Positions 1 to 4,817 of a stretch of 13,851 nucleotides of DNA are shown piece after piece (the stretch's first letter is position 1; every line of letters begins with the position of its first letter). Source of the DNA: Nitrospirota bacterium (GTDB lineage: Bacteria; Nitrospirota; Thermodesulfovibrionia; UBA6902; DSMQ01). Location: assembly GCA_016207865.1 (NCBI GenBank), contig JACQZD010000043.1:1-13851 (forward strand). Direction: 5' to 3'. A program made the position numbers and the translations under genes. The notes beneath the pieces are model-generated. The model was given only the letters and a program-made list of their open reading frames with translations. It was not told the origin of the DNA and ran no database searches.

Positions 1-2
1 AT

Positions 3-539
3 ATAATTACAAGGGACAATGTCACTGTTAAGGTAAATGCCGTTGTGTATTTCAGGGTGATTGACCCTACAAAGGCAATAACCGAGGTGGAAGATTATAA
101 TTATGCGACCTCGCAGATTTCGCAGACCACTCTTAGGAGCGTTCTCGGGCAGAGTCAGCTTGACGACCTTCTTTCCAAGCGGGATGAGCTTAATATTGAA
201 CTTCAGAAGATTATAGACCAGCAGACAGAGCCGTGGGGCATTAAGGTTACTGCGGTTGAGGTGAAAAATGTTGACCTTCCCGTTGAGATGCAGAGGGCTA
301 TGTCAAGGCAGGCAGAGGCGGAAAGGGAAAGAAGGGCCAAGGTAATTCATGCCGAGGGCGAGTTTCAGGCGTCCCAGAAGCTTGCGGATGCGGCAGTGAT
401 AATAGGCAGTACGCCAATGGCTTTGCAATTAAGATACCTTCAGACCCTGACGGAAGTGGCGGCAGAAAAGAATTCAACGATACTGTTCCCGCTGCCCATA
501 GACCTTATAAAGCCGTTTCTTGAGAAGGGTGAGAAGTAG
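3..539 (+). CDS. Slipin / stomatin-like SPFH (band 7) protein, 5' truncated by window edge
   Basis: This is the C-terminal 178 residues of a bacterial slipin, a membrane-anchored SPFH protein that forms oligomeric scaffolds at the inner membrane. The frame is open from the first bases, and residues such as [17 protein letters not shown] before the first possible internal start belong to the SPFH core. The gene therefore begins outside the window. Visible family features are VVYFRVIDP, the LRSVLGQ(S)QLDDLLS stretch, [16 protein letters not shown], and a charged coiled-coil segment rich in [18 protein letters not shown]. The C-terminal tail ends in [18 protein letters not shown]. Slipins are often next to an NfeD protease gene, which would have to lie upstream and cannot be seen. 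The N-terminal hydrophobic anchor is also outside. No terminator-like hairpin directly follows the stop. Family assignment is firm; the biological role is not determined by the sequence. Confidence 0.93.
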   Translation: MITRDNVTVKVNAVVYFRVIDPTKAITEVEDYNYATSQISQTTLRSVLGQSQLDDLLSKRDELNIELQKIIDQQTEPWGIKVTAVEVKNVDLPVEMQRAMSRQAEAERERRAKVIHAEGEFQASQKLADAAVIIGSTPMALQLRYLQTLTEVAAEKNSTILFPLPIDLIKPFLEKGEK

Positions 540-563
540 AAAAGGATAAGAAGACAGGGTCAA

Positions 564-670
564 GTAGCATGTAGCAAGTATTTCTTTGCGTTCAGTGTTC
601 ATCGCGTTTATTGCGTTTGTTGCGCGATAAAGCCTATAGCGCTATAAACGCTGTACGCTATAACGCTATT
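564..670. repeat. Degenerate short tandem repeats (7-9 base period)
   Basis: GTAGCAT and GTAGCAA lie side by side at 564-577. GCGTTTATT and GCGTTTGTT follow each other near 605-622. ACGCTGT and ACGCTAT are adjacent at 648-661 and are followed by AACGCTATT. The units are imperfect and not coding. They resemble the clearer heptamer arrays found in the pilus operon further right. Confidence 0.5.
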
Positions 671-715
671 TTAGCATATATGCCCTCAAAACTTTAAGTA
701 ATTGATTTCTATTTA

Positions 716-819
716 TGTCATTGCCCGACTTGATCGGGCAATCCAGACATTCCCCCGATTAAATCGGGGGAACCAGAACATAAAGGTACTGGATTCTCCG
801 GTCAAGCCGGAGAATGACA
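716..819. repeat. REP-like inverted-pair element, copy A (three hairpins)
   Basis: Three palindromic units are seen. The first is a hairpin at 721-741 (arms TTGCCCGA and TCGGGCAA). The second, at 750-772, has arms TTCCCCCGATT and AATCGGGGGAA. The third, at 793-815, has arms ATTCTCCGG and CCGGAGAAT and points the other way. The outer ends match in inverted orientation: TGTCATT...AATCCAG on the left and CTGGATT...AATGACA on the right. The loop is CTTGA or its complement TCAAG. Copies B (1892-1950) and C (3814-3893) share the GTCATT edge and the CTTGW loop while the stem bases differ. This points to a dispersed, structure-conserved repeat, similar in style to the dRS3/REP repeats known from other genomes. 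Confidence 0.8.
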
Positions 820-842
820 GCACAAGGTGATTAACTATAACC

Positions 843-1115
843 ATGCAGATAAATGAAGATAAAAAGCATGCGATAACAACCCTTCAGCAGGCAAAACGGG
901 TTGTCAGAATTGTGGTTGGTTTTACTGTTTTGCTTATAGGTATTGCAGGCCTGTTTTTACCCTTTTTGCAGGGCATTGTAACTATTCTTGTAGGGCTTGC
1001 AATACTTGCGACAGAGTTTGTATGGGCCAGAAAATTGTTTAAGCGTTTTAAAGACGGCGCAAATGTCGTTAAGAATTCTATTTTTAATAACACCAAGAAA
1101 GACCGTGATGCGTAA
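843..1115 (+). CDS. Small PGPGW-like transmembrane protein
   Basis: A 90-residue protein with a basic N-terminus and one long or two short membrane segments (about residues 21-60). A highly basic tail follows (ARKLFKRFK). The stretch VGLAILATEFVWARKLFKR closely resembles the end of the putative transmembrane PGPGW family. In that family the LPGPGW turn sits between two hydrophobic segments; here the turn reads FLPFLQG, so the signature motif has diverged. Function in the family is unknown. The ATG at 843 is the first start after the repeat element. Only a weak AAGGTG at about 824-829 lies upstream, 13 bases away, so expression may be modest. It shares no operon with the slipin gene because about 300 bases of repeats intervene. 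Alternative: any short membrane protein with a basic tail. Confidence 0.65.
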   Translation: MQINEDKKHAITTLQQAKRVVRIVVGFTVLLIGIAGLFLPFLQGIVTILVGLAILATEFVWARKLFKRFKDGANVVKNSIFNNTKKDRDA

Positions 1116-1116
1116 T

Positions 1117-1150
1117 GCCTGCCTGCTCTACGAACTGTAGACCGGCAGGC
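1117..1150. repeat. Palindrome just after the PGPGW-like gene
   Basis: Outer arms GCCTGC (1117-1122) and GCAGGC (1145-1150), with inner arms CTCTAC and GTAGA, form an interrupted hairpin two bases after the stop codon. No run of T follows, so it is not a standard intrinsic terminator. A similar GCCTGCCTG motif occurs at 4730-4762, so it is probably part of a dispersed palindromic repeat. Confidence 0.55.
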
Positions 1151-1198
1151 TTGAATGACAAAAAAGACGGGAATATAAAGGGACTTTACCTTTTCTTT

Positions 1199-1228
1199 TT
1201 GCATGTTTTTTGAAGAGTCGGGTATAAT
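1199..1228 (+). promoter_or_regulatory. Probable sigma-70 promoter of the UPF0175/DUF3368 pair
   Basis: A consensus -10 box TATAAT at 1223-1228 is preceded by TTGCAT at 1199-1204 with an 18-base spacer. Transcription would begin near 1235, just before the AGGAGG at 1239-1244. This placement argues against any antitoxin start upstream of about 1235. Confidence 0.55.
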
Positions 1229-1256
1229 TACAATAATTAGGAGGATTCATGAAGAC

Positions 1257-1454
1257 ATGAGACGGTATCTGGCGCTTCAGTATTTCAAAGACAAACGCCT
1301 GTCTATGGGTAAGGCGGCAAAGCTTGCCGGTATAAACCGGTTTGAATTCATGGACTTTCTTGCATCTGAAGGCATAGTAATTTATGATTATGACACTACT
1401 GCTGTGGATGAAGAACTTGAAGGAGTAAAGAGGCTGAAGGAGCTTTCTCTTTGA
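1257..1454 (+). CDS. UPF0175 family antitoxin, N-terminally shortened
   Basis: The product (65 residues) contains the UPF0175 core: LALQYFKDKRLSMGKAAKLAGINRFEF, then DFLASEGIVIYDY and an acidic tail. UPF0175 proteins are small predicted DNA-binding antitoxins, commonly paired with DUF3368 PIN toxins as here. I chose ATG 1257 because the frame upstream (from 1203) overlaps the -35 region and does not resemble the family. AGGAGG at 1239-1244 lies 12 bases before this ATG and 4 bases before ATG 1249. ATG 1249 reads M-K-T-stop, and its TGA overlaps ATG 1257. Family members often begin with MKT followed by a beta strand such as ITLELPEE. That strand is missing here, so the gene may have lost a short segment just after its original start. 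It overlaps the toxin gene by four bases (TTGA). Confidence 0.75.
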   Translation: MRRYLALQYFKDKRLSMGKAAKLAGINRFEFMDFLASEGIVIYDYDTTAVDEELEGVKRLKELSL

Positions 1455-1948
1455 AAAAGATTATTGTTTCGGATGCCACCTCTGTAATAGCTTTTTCAAG
1501 AATCAACAAGCTCAAATTATTACAGGAAATTACAGGCGAGATTATTATTCCGGGAGAAGTTTCAAAGGAGCTTTTTGCATACAACAAGGCAGACGTTAAA
1601 AAACTCAAAAGTTGCAAATGGATAAAAGTGAAAGAAGTTAAGGCTCAAAATGATGTCGGACTGCTGATGCCTGCTTTAGACAAAGGAGAAGCAGAAGTAA
1701 TAATTTTATCTAAAGAGCTGAAATCAAGCCTCGTGATTATTGATGAGTTGAGTGCAAGGAAGGTAGCAATGATGATGGGATTACCGCTAATCGGTACAGT
1801 GGGATTACTTATAGCTGCTAAGGAAAAAGGGCTCATTGAAAGGGTTAAACCTCTTTGGGATGAGATAATTGGGGTAAATTTGTACAATTCCGTCATTCCG
1901 ACTTGTTCGGAATCTTTCTTAAAAAGGAGTGCGGACAAGCCGCAATGA
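1451..1948 (+). CDS. DUF3368 PIN-like toxin with repeat-derived C-terminus
   Basis: A 165-residue PIN-domain protein of the DUF3368 family, the presumed toxin partner of the preceding UPF0175 antitoxin. PIN toxins are Mg-dependent ribonucleases. Candidate acidic active-site residues are D8 (VSDATSVI), E40, E80/E82 (DKGEAEVIIL) and D98 (LVIIDELSARK). The GTVGLLIAAKEKGLI motif typical of the family follows. The start is TTG 1451, overlapping the antitoxin stop, which indicates translational coupling. The last 19 or so residues, from about SVIPTCSESF to the stop, are translated from a REP-like repeat (1892-1950) that also supplies the TGA. The native C-terminal helix after GVNLYN therefore seems to have been replaced. 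The catalytic core is intact, so activity may remain; this is inference. Confidence 0.85.
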   Translation: MKKIIVSDATSVIAFSRINKLKLLQEITGEIIIPGEVSKELFAYNKADVKKLKSCKWIKVKEVKAQNDVGLLMPALDKGEAEVIILSKELKSSLVIIDELSARKVAMMMGLPLIGTVGLLIAAKEKGLIERVKPLWDEIIGVNLYNSVIPTCSESFLKRSADKPQ

Positions 1949-1950
1949 CA
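1892..1950. repeat. REP-like inverted-pair element, copy B, overlapping a toxin gene
   Basis: The left unit is GTCATT with a perfect hairpin 1895-1913 (ATTCCGA, loop CTTGT, TCGGAAT). The right unit is a hairpin 1930-1944 (TGCGG, loop ACAAG, CCGCA) followed by AATGACA. The arrangement matches copies A and C: outward GTCATT edges, two facing units, variable stems and a constant loop. The toxin stop codon TGA (1946-1948) lies inside the right edge. Confidence 0.8.
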
Positions 1951-2011
1951 GAGAGAGAACGATTCTTTGCGAGTCGTAGCCCAAAAGGTAATCATATGGC
2001 ATTGATCTTGC

Positions 2012-2045
<34 letters not shown>

Positions 2046-2075
2046 TTAAGTCTTTATCAGCAGAGTAATAGATTT

Positions 2076-2117
2076 AAAAAGGGCGTCCTGAATAGTCGGG
2101 ATGCCCTTTTTGTTTTT
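2076..2117. terminator. Bidirectional intrinsic terminator
   Basis: An AAAAA tract, stem GGGCGTCC (2081-2088), a loop, stem GGATGCCC (2099-2106) and T runs (TTTTTGTTTTT) form a classic rho-independent terminator. One G-U pair is present. The A tract on the left side means it can also work on the minus strand. It most likely ends the toxin-antitoxin transcript. Confidence 0.85.
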
Positions 2118-2127
2118 ATATTGTAGC

Positions 2128-2316
2128 CGCAAGCTTTAGCTTGCGAAATTTAAACGCAGGTAGGTATAGGTACTGTAAGGGGATTTACAACCCCCTTCGC
2201 CCCCTTTTCTAAGGGGGAATTTAATCCCCTCTAACAAGAGGCTTATGGCTTGTAGAGGAGCCATGGGCTTATAAGGAGGTGGGGGAGGTATATAACTCCC
2301 CTCTATACAAGAGGGG
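2128..2316. repeat. Cluster of G/C-rich palindromic repeats
   Basis: Consecutive hairpins are visible. CGCAAGCT/AGCTTGCG lies at 2128-2145, CCCCCTT/AAGGGGG at 2200-2217 and ATGGCT/AGCCAT at 2245-2264. GGGGAG/CTCCCC at 2282-2301 competes with CCCCTCT/AGAGGGG at 2298-2316. The sequence CCCCTCTA(A/T)ACAAGAGG or a close variant appears twice, near 2225-2241 and 2298-2314, so part of the cluster is a duplicated unit. Related C/G-run motifs recur at 3700-3736 and near 4705-4780. No coding potential is seen. Confidence 0.6.
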
Positions 2317-2345
2317 GCAGGGGTGTGTTAAAACGCAAAATTTAA

Positions 2346-2381
2346 GCAGGAGGTTTACAAGCCTCCTGCAAAAGAAGGAGG
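2346..2381 (+). promoter_or_regulatory. Leader with decoy SD / anti-SD / true SD arrangement
   Basis: GCAGGAGG (2346-2353) can pair perfectly with CCTCCTGC (2362-2369) across an 8-base loop. The true ribosome-binding site AAGGAGG (2375-2381, 7 bases before ATG 2389) can pair with the same CCTCCT (2362-2367) instead. The two hairpins exclude each other: the longer 8-bp one leaves the SD free, while the 6-bp one hides it. The arrangement is seen directly; a switching role is inference. Confidence 0.5.
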
Positions 2382-2388
2382 AATCGGT

Positions 2389-3687
2389 ATGAAAAAGAAA
2401 CTCTTTGCAGTAATGGTGTTAGGATTACTTTTGCATGGTATGTTTGGTATTGCCAGAGCAGTGGTATATGATCCAACTGCAGATTTCAGTATTACTAACG
2501 GTAATCCGAATGGTGTCTGGTCATATGGCTGGATGCCTACTGATTTCAGCACGTTCAATCTTTATACGGGTTCATTCACGAACATTTGTTGTTCTTCACC
2601 TCAATGGTATCGGGAGCCGGCTTCGTGGGATTTTTCACCTGCTATCTGGCGTAATGATGATAAGGTATCACACTATAACGTTGCTCCAGGCCAACTCTCC
2701 TTGCATCCCAGCAGTACATATGAACCATCAGTATTACGCTGGACAGCACCATCTGACGGACTTTACTATATTGACGGGCAATTTTTCAGTGGTGATGGAG
2801 GGGTCATGCAGGTAGGTGTCCGCCAAGGTTCTACATGGCTCTGGCAGGGCGTTAATGCCGGCATCTTTGAGTTGAGCAGGTCAGTGATTGCCGGTGAGTC
2901 AATTGATTTTGTAGTCTATGGTGCTTATTGGTCTGGGAATACCCCGCTTGAAGTCACAATTTATTCATGCACAGATAATGACCATGATGGATATTACGCT
3001 GAAGGTGGAGCATGTGGTCCTGTTGACTGTGACGATAATAATTCATCAGTCTTCCCCGGCGCAAATGATTCTCAATGCGACGGAATTGACAACAACTGTG
3101 ATGGAATACCTGATGAAGGCTATGTACCAACTACTACAACCTGTGGGATAGGCGCATGTCAGGCATCAGGGCAGTTAATTTGTCAGAATGGTTCAACGGT
3201 AGATACCTGCACACCCGGAACACCTGGGACTGAAGGACCATTTGGCAATTCAACATGCAGTGATGCTATAGACAATGACTGCGACGGATTGACAGATTCT
3301 GCTGACTCTAATTGTCAGGCAGTAGACCTTGTTGAGACATCCGTGAGCAATCCGCCTGCGACTGCCATAATTGGAAGCAGTTTTCAGGTCAGTGATACTG
3401 TTAAAAATCAGGGGAACATTGCATCAGGTGCATCTACAACGCGTTATTATCTTTCCCTTGACAGACGCAAGAGCGCCTCAGATACTCGTTTAACCCCCGG
3501 CCGTGCAGTGCCTGCGCTAAATGCCGGAGCGACTTCAAGAGGGAGAAAAAATGTAACTATTCCAACAACCACACCGGCAGGAACGTATTATCTTCTTGCC
3601 TGTGCAGATGACACAAATACTGTATCTGAAGGCAACGAGGCAAACAACTGTAAGGCATCCAGCACAACAGTGCAGATTACGCCGTAA
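2389..3687 (+). CDS. Secreted protein with MopE-type metal-binding motifs and a CARDB domain
   Basis: A 432-residue exported protein. A signal peptide spans residues 1-24, probably cut after ARA. Residues 25-193 form an aromatic-rich beta domain that I do not recognise by name; it resembles jelly-roll-like secreted modules. Residues 194-245 carry the putative metal-binding motif of MopE-like proteins: DNDHDGYY, then DCDDNN and CDGIDNNCDG. A second, shorter CSDAIDNDCDG copy follows at about 290-300. Residues 311-430 are a CARDB-type adhesion/bacterial-Ig domain (DLVETSVSNPP at its start, GTYYLLACADDTNTVSEGNEANNC near its end). Cysteines are frequent, suggesting disulfides outside the cytoplasm. 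There is no clear C-terminal anchor or sorting signal. The start has a strong AAGGAGG at 7 bases. It stands alone between repeat clusters and two toxin-antitoxin pairs. A calcium-stabilised surface or extracellular role is plausible but not shown. Confidence 0.82.
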   Translation: MKKKLFAVMVLGLLLHGMFGIARAVVYDPTADFSITNGNPNGVWSYGWMPTDFSTFNLYTGSFTNICCSSPQWYREPASWDFSPAIWRNDDKVSHYNVAPGQLSLHPSSTYEPSVLRWTAPSDGLYYIDGQFFSGDGGVMQVGVRQGSTWLWQGVNAGIFELSRSVIAGESIDFVVYGAYWSGNTPLEVTIYSCTDNDHDGYYAEGGACGPVDCDDNNSSVFPGANDSQCDGIDNNCDGIPDEGYVPTTTTCGIGACQASGQLICQNGSTVDTCTPGTPGTEGPFGNSTCSDAIDNDCDGLTDSADSNCQAVDLVETSVSNPPATAIIGSSFQVSDTVKNQGNIASGASTTRYYLSLDRRKSASDTRLTPGRAVPALNAGATSRGRKNVTIPTTTPAGTYYLLACADDTNTVSEGNEANNCKASSTTVQITP

Positions 3688-3699
3688 TTGATTTATTCA

Positions 3700-3736
3700 A
3701 AGGGGGGAACCTTTCGTAAAGAAAGATTTCCCCCTT
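3700..3736. repeat. G-run/C-run hairpin after the secreted-protein gene
   Basis: AAGGGGG and CCCCCTT arms enclose a second stem CTTTC (3711-3715) / GAAAG (3721-3725). The hairpin begins 12 bases after the stop codon, but no T run follows. It may act as a transcript end stabiliser or be another dispersed repeat, related in style to those at 2200-2217. Confidence 0.5.
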
Positions 3737-3778
3737 CCAACCCCTAACCAAACTCTTTGTTATTAGTTAGTTTTCAAT

Positions 3779-3802
3779 ACCACACAGTCTCTGCTGTGGG
3801 GT
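3779..3802. repeat. TCTCTG-loop hairpin, copy 1
   Basis: The inner stem CACAG / CTGTG (3783-3787 and 3794-3798) has loop TCTCTG. It is extended outward by ACC / GGT beyond one A-G mismatch. The sequence is related to the hairpin at 3918-3939, with paired differences in the stem and an unchanged loop. The two copies flank REP-like copy C. Confidence 0.65.
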
Positions 3803-3813
3803 TTCGTTGTTTC

Positions 3814-3893
3814 TGTCATTCCGGCTTGTCCAGAATCTCGGAACGAGTCGTACCGACTCTCTTAAGGAAGGATTCCCGACAAGCGGGAATGAC
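3814..3893. repeat. REP-like inverted-pair element, copy C
   Basis: The left unit is TGTCATTCCGGCTTGTCC followed by AGAATC. The right unit is a hairpin 3872-3890 (ATTCCCG, loop ACAAG, CGGGAAT) followed by GAC. Between them lies a third small hairpin, GAGTCG / CGACTC (3845-3859). The layout matches copies A and B. Confidence 0.8.
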
Positions 3894-3917
3894 GAAGCAC
3901 GATTTACTTTTATGATA

Positions 3918-3939
3918 CCCCGCCGTCTCTGCGGCGGGG
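3918..3939. repeat. TCTCTG-loop hairpin, copy 2
   Basis: A perfect 8-bp stem CCCCGCCG / CGGCGGGG with loop TCTCTG. It is preceded by ATA as in copy 1. It is not followed by a T run. Confidence 0.7.
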
Positions 3940-4064
3940 AGGTTCATTAACCCGAAAAATACAATTAACAACTGATATAAAGCGAGTAGATGCGTAAAGA
4001 AAGCTTTAGACGCTCAATGAGAGCGTAGACAACCCGTTTAGAAGATAATAAAATTTTCAAACTG

Positions 4065-4093
4065 TTGACATATGCTATCACATATGATAGCAT
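4065..4093 (+). promoter_or_regulatory. hicAB promoter
   Basis: A perfect -35 box TTGACA (4065-4070) is followed after 17 bases by a -10 match TAGCAT (4088-4093, four of six bases). Transcription is expected to start near 4100, which is at the GTG taken as the hicA start. Confidence 0.7.
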
Positions 4094-4094
4094 A
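4071..4094. promoter_or_regulatory. Perfect operator dyad inside the hicAB promoter
   Basis: TATGCTATCA (4071-4080) and its exact complement-reverse TGATAGCATA (4085-4094) are separated by CATA. The 10-bp arms fill the whole promoter spacer and cover the -10 box. A bound repressor would block RNA polymerase. The ribbon-helix-helix C-terminus of the HicB protein encoded just downstream is the obvious candidate, as known for other hicAB loci. Confidence 0.8.
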
Positions 4095-4098
4095 CTAT

Positions 4099-4353
4099 GT
4101 GAGCAAGATTGAGAAATTTTTTGTTGGGATTAAGAATAATCCGCAGGATGTTAGATTTGATGAAATTTGCAGATTAGCAGAGTTATTTGGTTTTAAATAT
4201 AAAGGTGGTAAGGGCAGCCATAAGGTATACGGCAGAAAAGGGATTCATGAAATATTAAATTTTCAGAACGTTAGCGGTATGGCGAAACCTTATCAGGTAA
4301 GACAATTTTTGAAAATTATTGAAGACTATAATCTAACAATGAAGGGAGGTTAA
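4099..4353 (+). CDS. hicA: HicA-type mRNA interferase toxin
   Basis: An 84-residue HicA-family toxin with a double-stranded-RNA-binding-like fold that cleaves mRNA. The family active-site histidine lies in KGGKGSHKVYGR. The preceding segment VRFDEICRLAELFGFKYK and the following AKPYQVRQFLKIIEDY are typical. An in-frame ATG at 4072 would add nine residues but lies between -35 and -10, inside the operator, as does ATG 4084. The likely start is therefore GTG 4099, giving MSKIEKFF, which matches HicA N-termini. The predicted transcription start is within a base or two of this GTG and no Shine-Dalgarno is visible, so the toxin may be translated from a leaderless message. hicB follows after one base. 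Confidence 0.88.
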   Translation: MSKIEKFFVGIKNNPQDVRFDEICRLAELFGFKYKGGKGSHKVYGRKGIHEILNFQNVSGMAKPYQVRQFLKIIEDYNLTMKGG

Positions 4354-4354
4354 G

Positions 4355-4693
4355 ATGCACTATCCTATAAAGGTGTTTTACAGCGAAGAAGATAAGGGTT
4401 TTATAGCTATTGTCCCTGACCTTCAAGGGTGTTCGGCTTTTGGCAAGACAGAAGACGAGGCTATAAAAGAAGTGAAAATTGCTCAAAAACTATGGCTGAA
4501 GACTGCGAAGAAAGAAGGCAGAAAAATCCCCAAGCCATCTACAGAGGATGTTTATAGCGGAAAAATTCTTGCGAGAACACCTAAATCCTTACACAAGGCG
4601 CTTTTAGAACGTGCCAAAGAAGAAGGAGTAAGCCTGAATCAGTTTATACTCTATTTATTAGCAAGAGGATTGAATAAGAGAACGGCGCTCTAA
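4355..4693 (+). CDS. hicB: HicB-type antitoxin
   Basis: A 112-residue antitoxin. Residues 1-60 form the partly degraded RNase H-like HicB domain (YSEEDKGFIAIVPDLQGCSAFGKTEDEA split across its usual positions). It binds and blocks HicA. Residues about 74-112 form a ribbon-helix-helix DNA-binding domain (RTPKSLHKALLERAKEEG followed by SLNQFILYLLARGL). This domain is expected to bind the dyad in the promoter. The start ATG 4355 has a good GGGAGG (4344-4349) within the end of hicA, while hicA itself has no visible SD. Antitoxin could thus be translated more efficiently than toxin. Toxin-first order is normal for this family. Confidence 0.92.
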   Translation: MHYPIKVFYSEEDKGFIAIVPDLQGCSAFGKTEDEAIKEVKIAQKLWLKTAKKEGRKIPKPSTEDVYSGKILARTPKSLHKALLERAKEEGVSLNQFILYLLARGLNKRTAL

Positions 4694-4718
4694 GTAAGTT
4701 TTTTACAACCCCCTTGAT

Positions 4719-4762
4719 CACTGCCTACCGCCTGCCTGTCCGGAAGGCAGTGACAGGCAGGC
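4719..4762. repeat. Overlapping competing palindromes between hicB and tldE
   Basis: CACTGCCT (4719-4726) can pair with AGGCAGTG (4745-4752). Alternatively GCCTGCCTGTC (4730-4740) can pair with GACAGGCAGGC (4752-4762). The two cannot form together. The second shares its core with the palindrome at 1117-1150. There is no T run on either side, so a terminator for the two converging genes is not clear. Confidence 0.6.
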
Positions 4763-4792
4763 CCCTTTGCTGAGTGGGAATTTTTACAACCT

Positions 4793-4813
4793 GTTACGCT
4801 TAACGCATTACGG
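4793..4813. repeat. Three degenerate heptamers
   Basis: GTTACGC, TTAACGC and ATTACGG are consecutive and end four bases before the tldE stop codon (read on the minus strand). They are imperfect, and are listed because the same 7-base period appears at several other sites in the window. Confidence 0.45.
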
Positions 4814-4817
4814 GTCT

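Larger units (their letters stand above)
540..842. other. Non-coding spacer filled with repeats
   Basis: No convincing gene lies between the slipin stop and the next start. The first part (564-670) holds degenerate short tandem repeats. The second part (716-819) is a three-hairpin REP-like element. Only about 20 bases separate that element from the start of the next gene. I see no strong promoter here. Confidence 0.6.
3688..4064. other. Non-coding spacer made largely of palindromes
   Basis: No supported gene. In order it holds a G-run/C-run hairpin (3700-3736), a TCTCTG-loop hairpin (3779-3802), REP-like copy C (3814-3893) and a second TCTCTG-loop hairpin (3918-3939). Two overlapping small hairpins follow near 3992-4026 (GCGTAAAG with CTTTAGACGC, or ACGCTC with GAGCGT). 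After these comes A/T-rich sequence leading into the hicA promoter. Confidence 0.65.

Noticed and set aside
884..1204. A 106-codon minus-strand frame over the PGPGW-like gene
   Set aside because: The plus-strand product has a recognisable membrane family and the minus-strand one has none. It also runs through a palindrome.
3990..4028. A 12-codon frame (MRKESFRRSMRA) before the hicA promoter
   Set aside because: It has no SD, no family, and lies in a palindromic stretch.
4072..4098. ATG 4072 or ATG 4084 as the hicA start
   Set aside because: Both lie between the -35 and -10 boxes and inside the operator, so they would not be in the transcript from this promoter.
4719..4762. An intrinsic terminator between hicB and tldE
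   Set aside because: Strong stems are present but no T run follows on either strand, so it was listed as a repeat.
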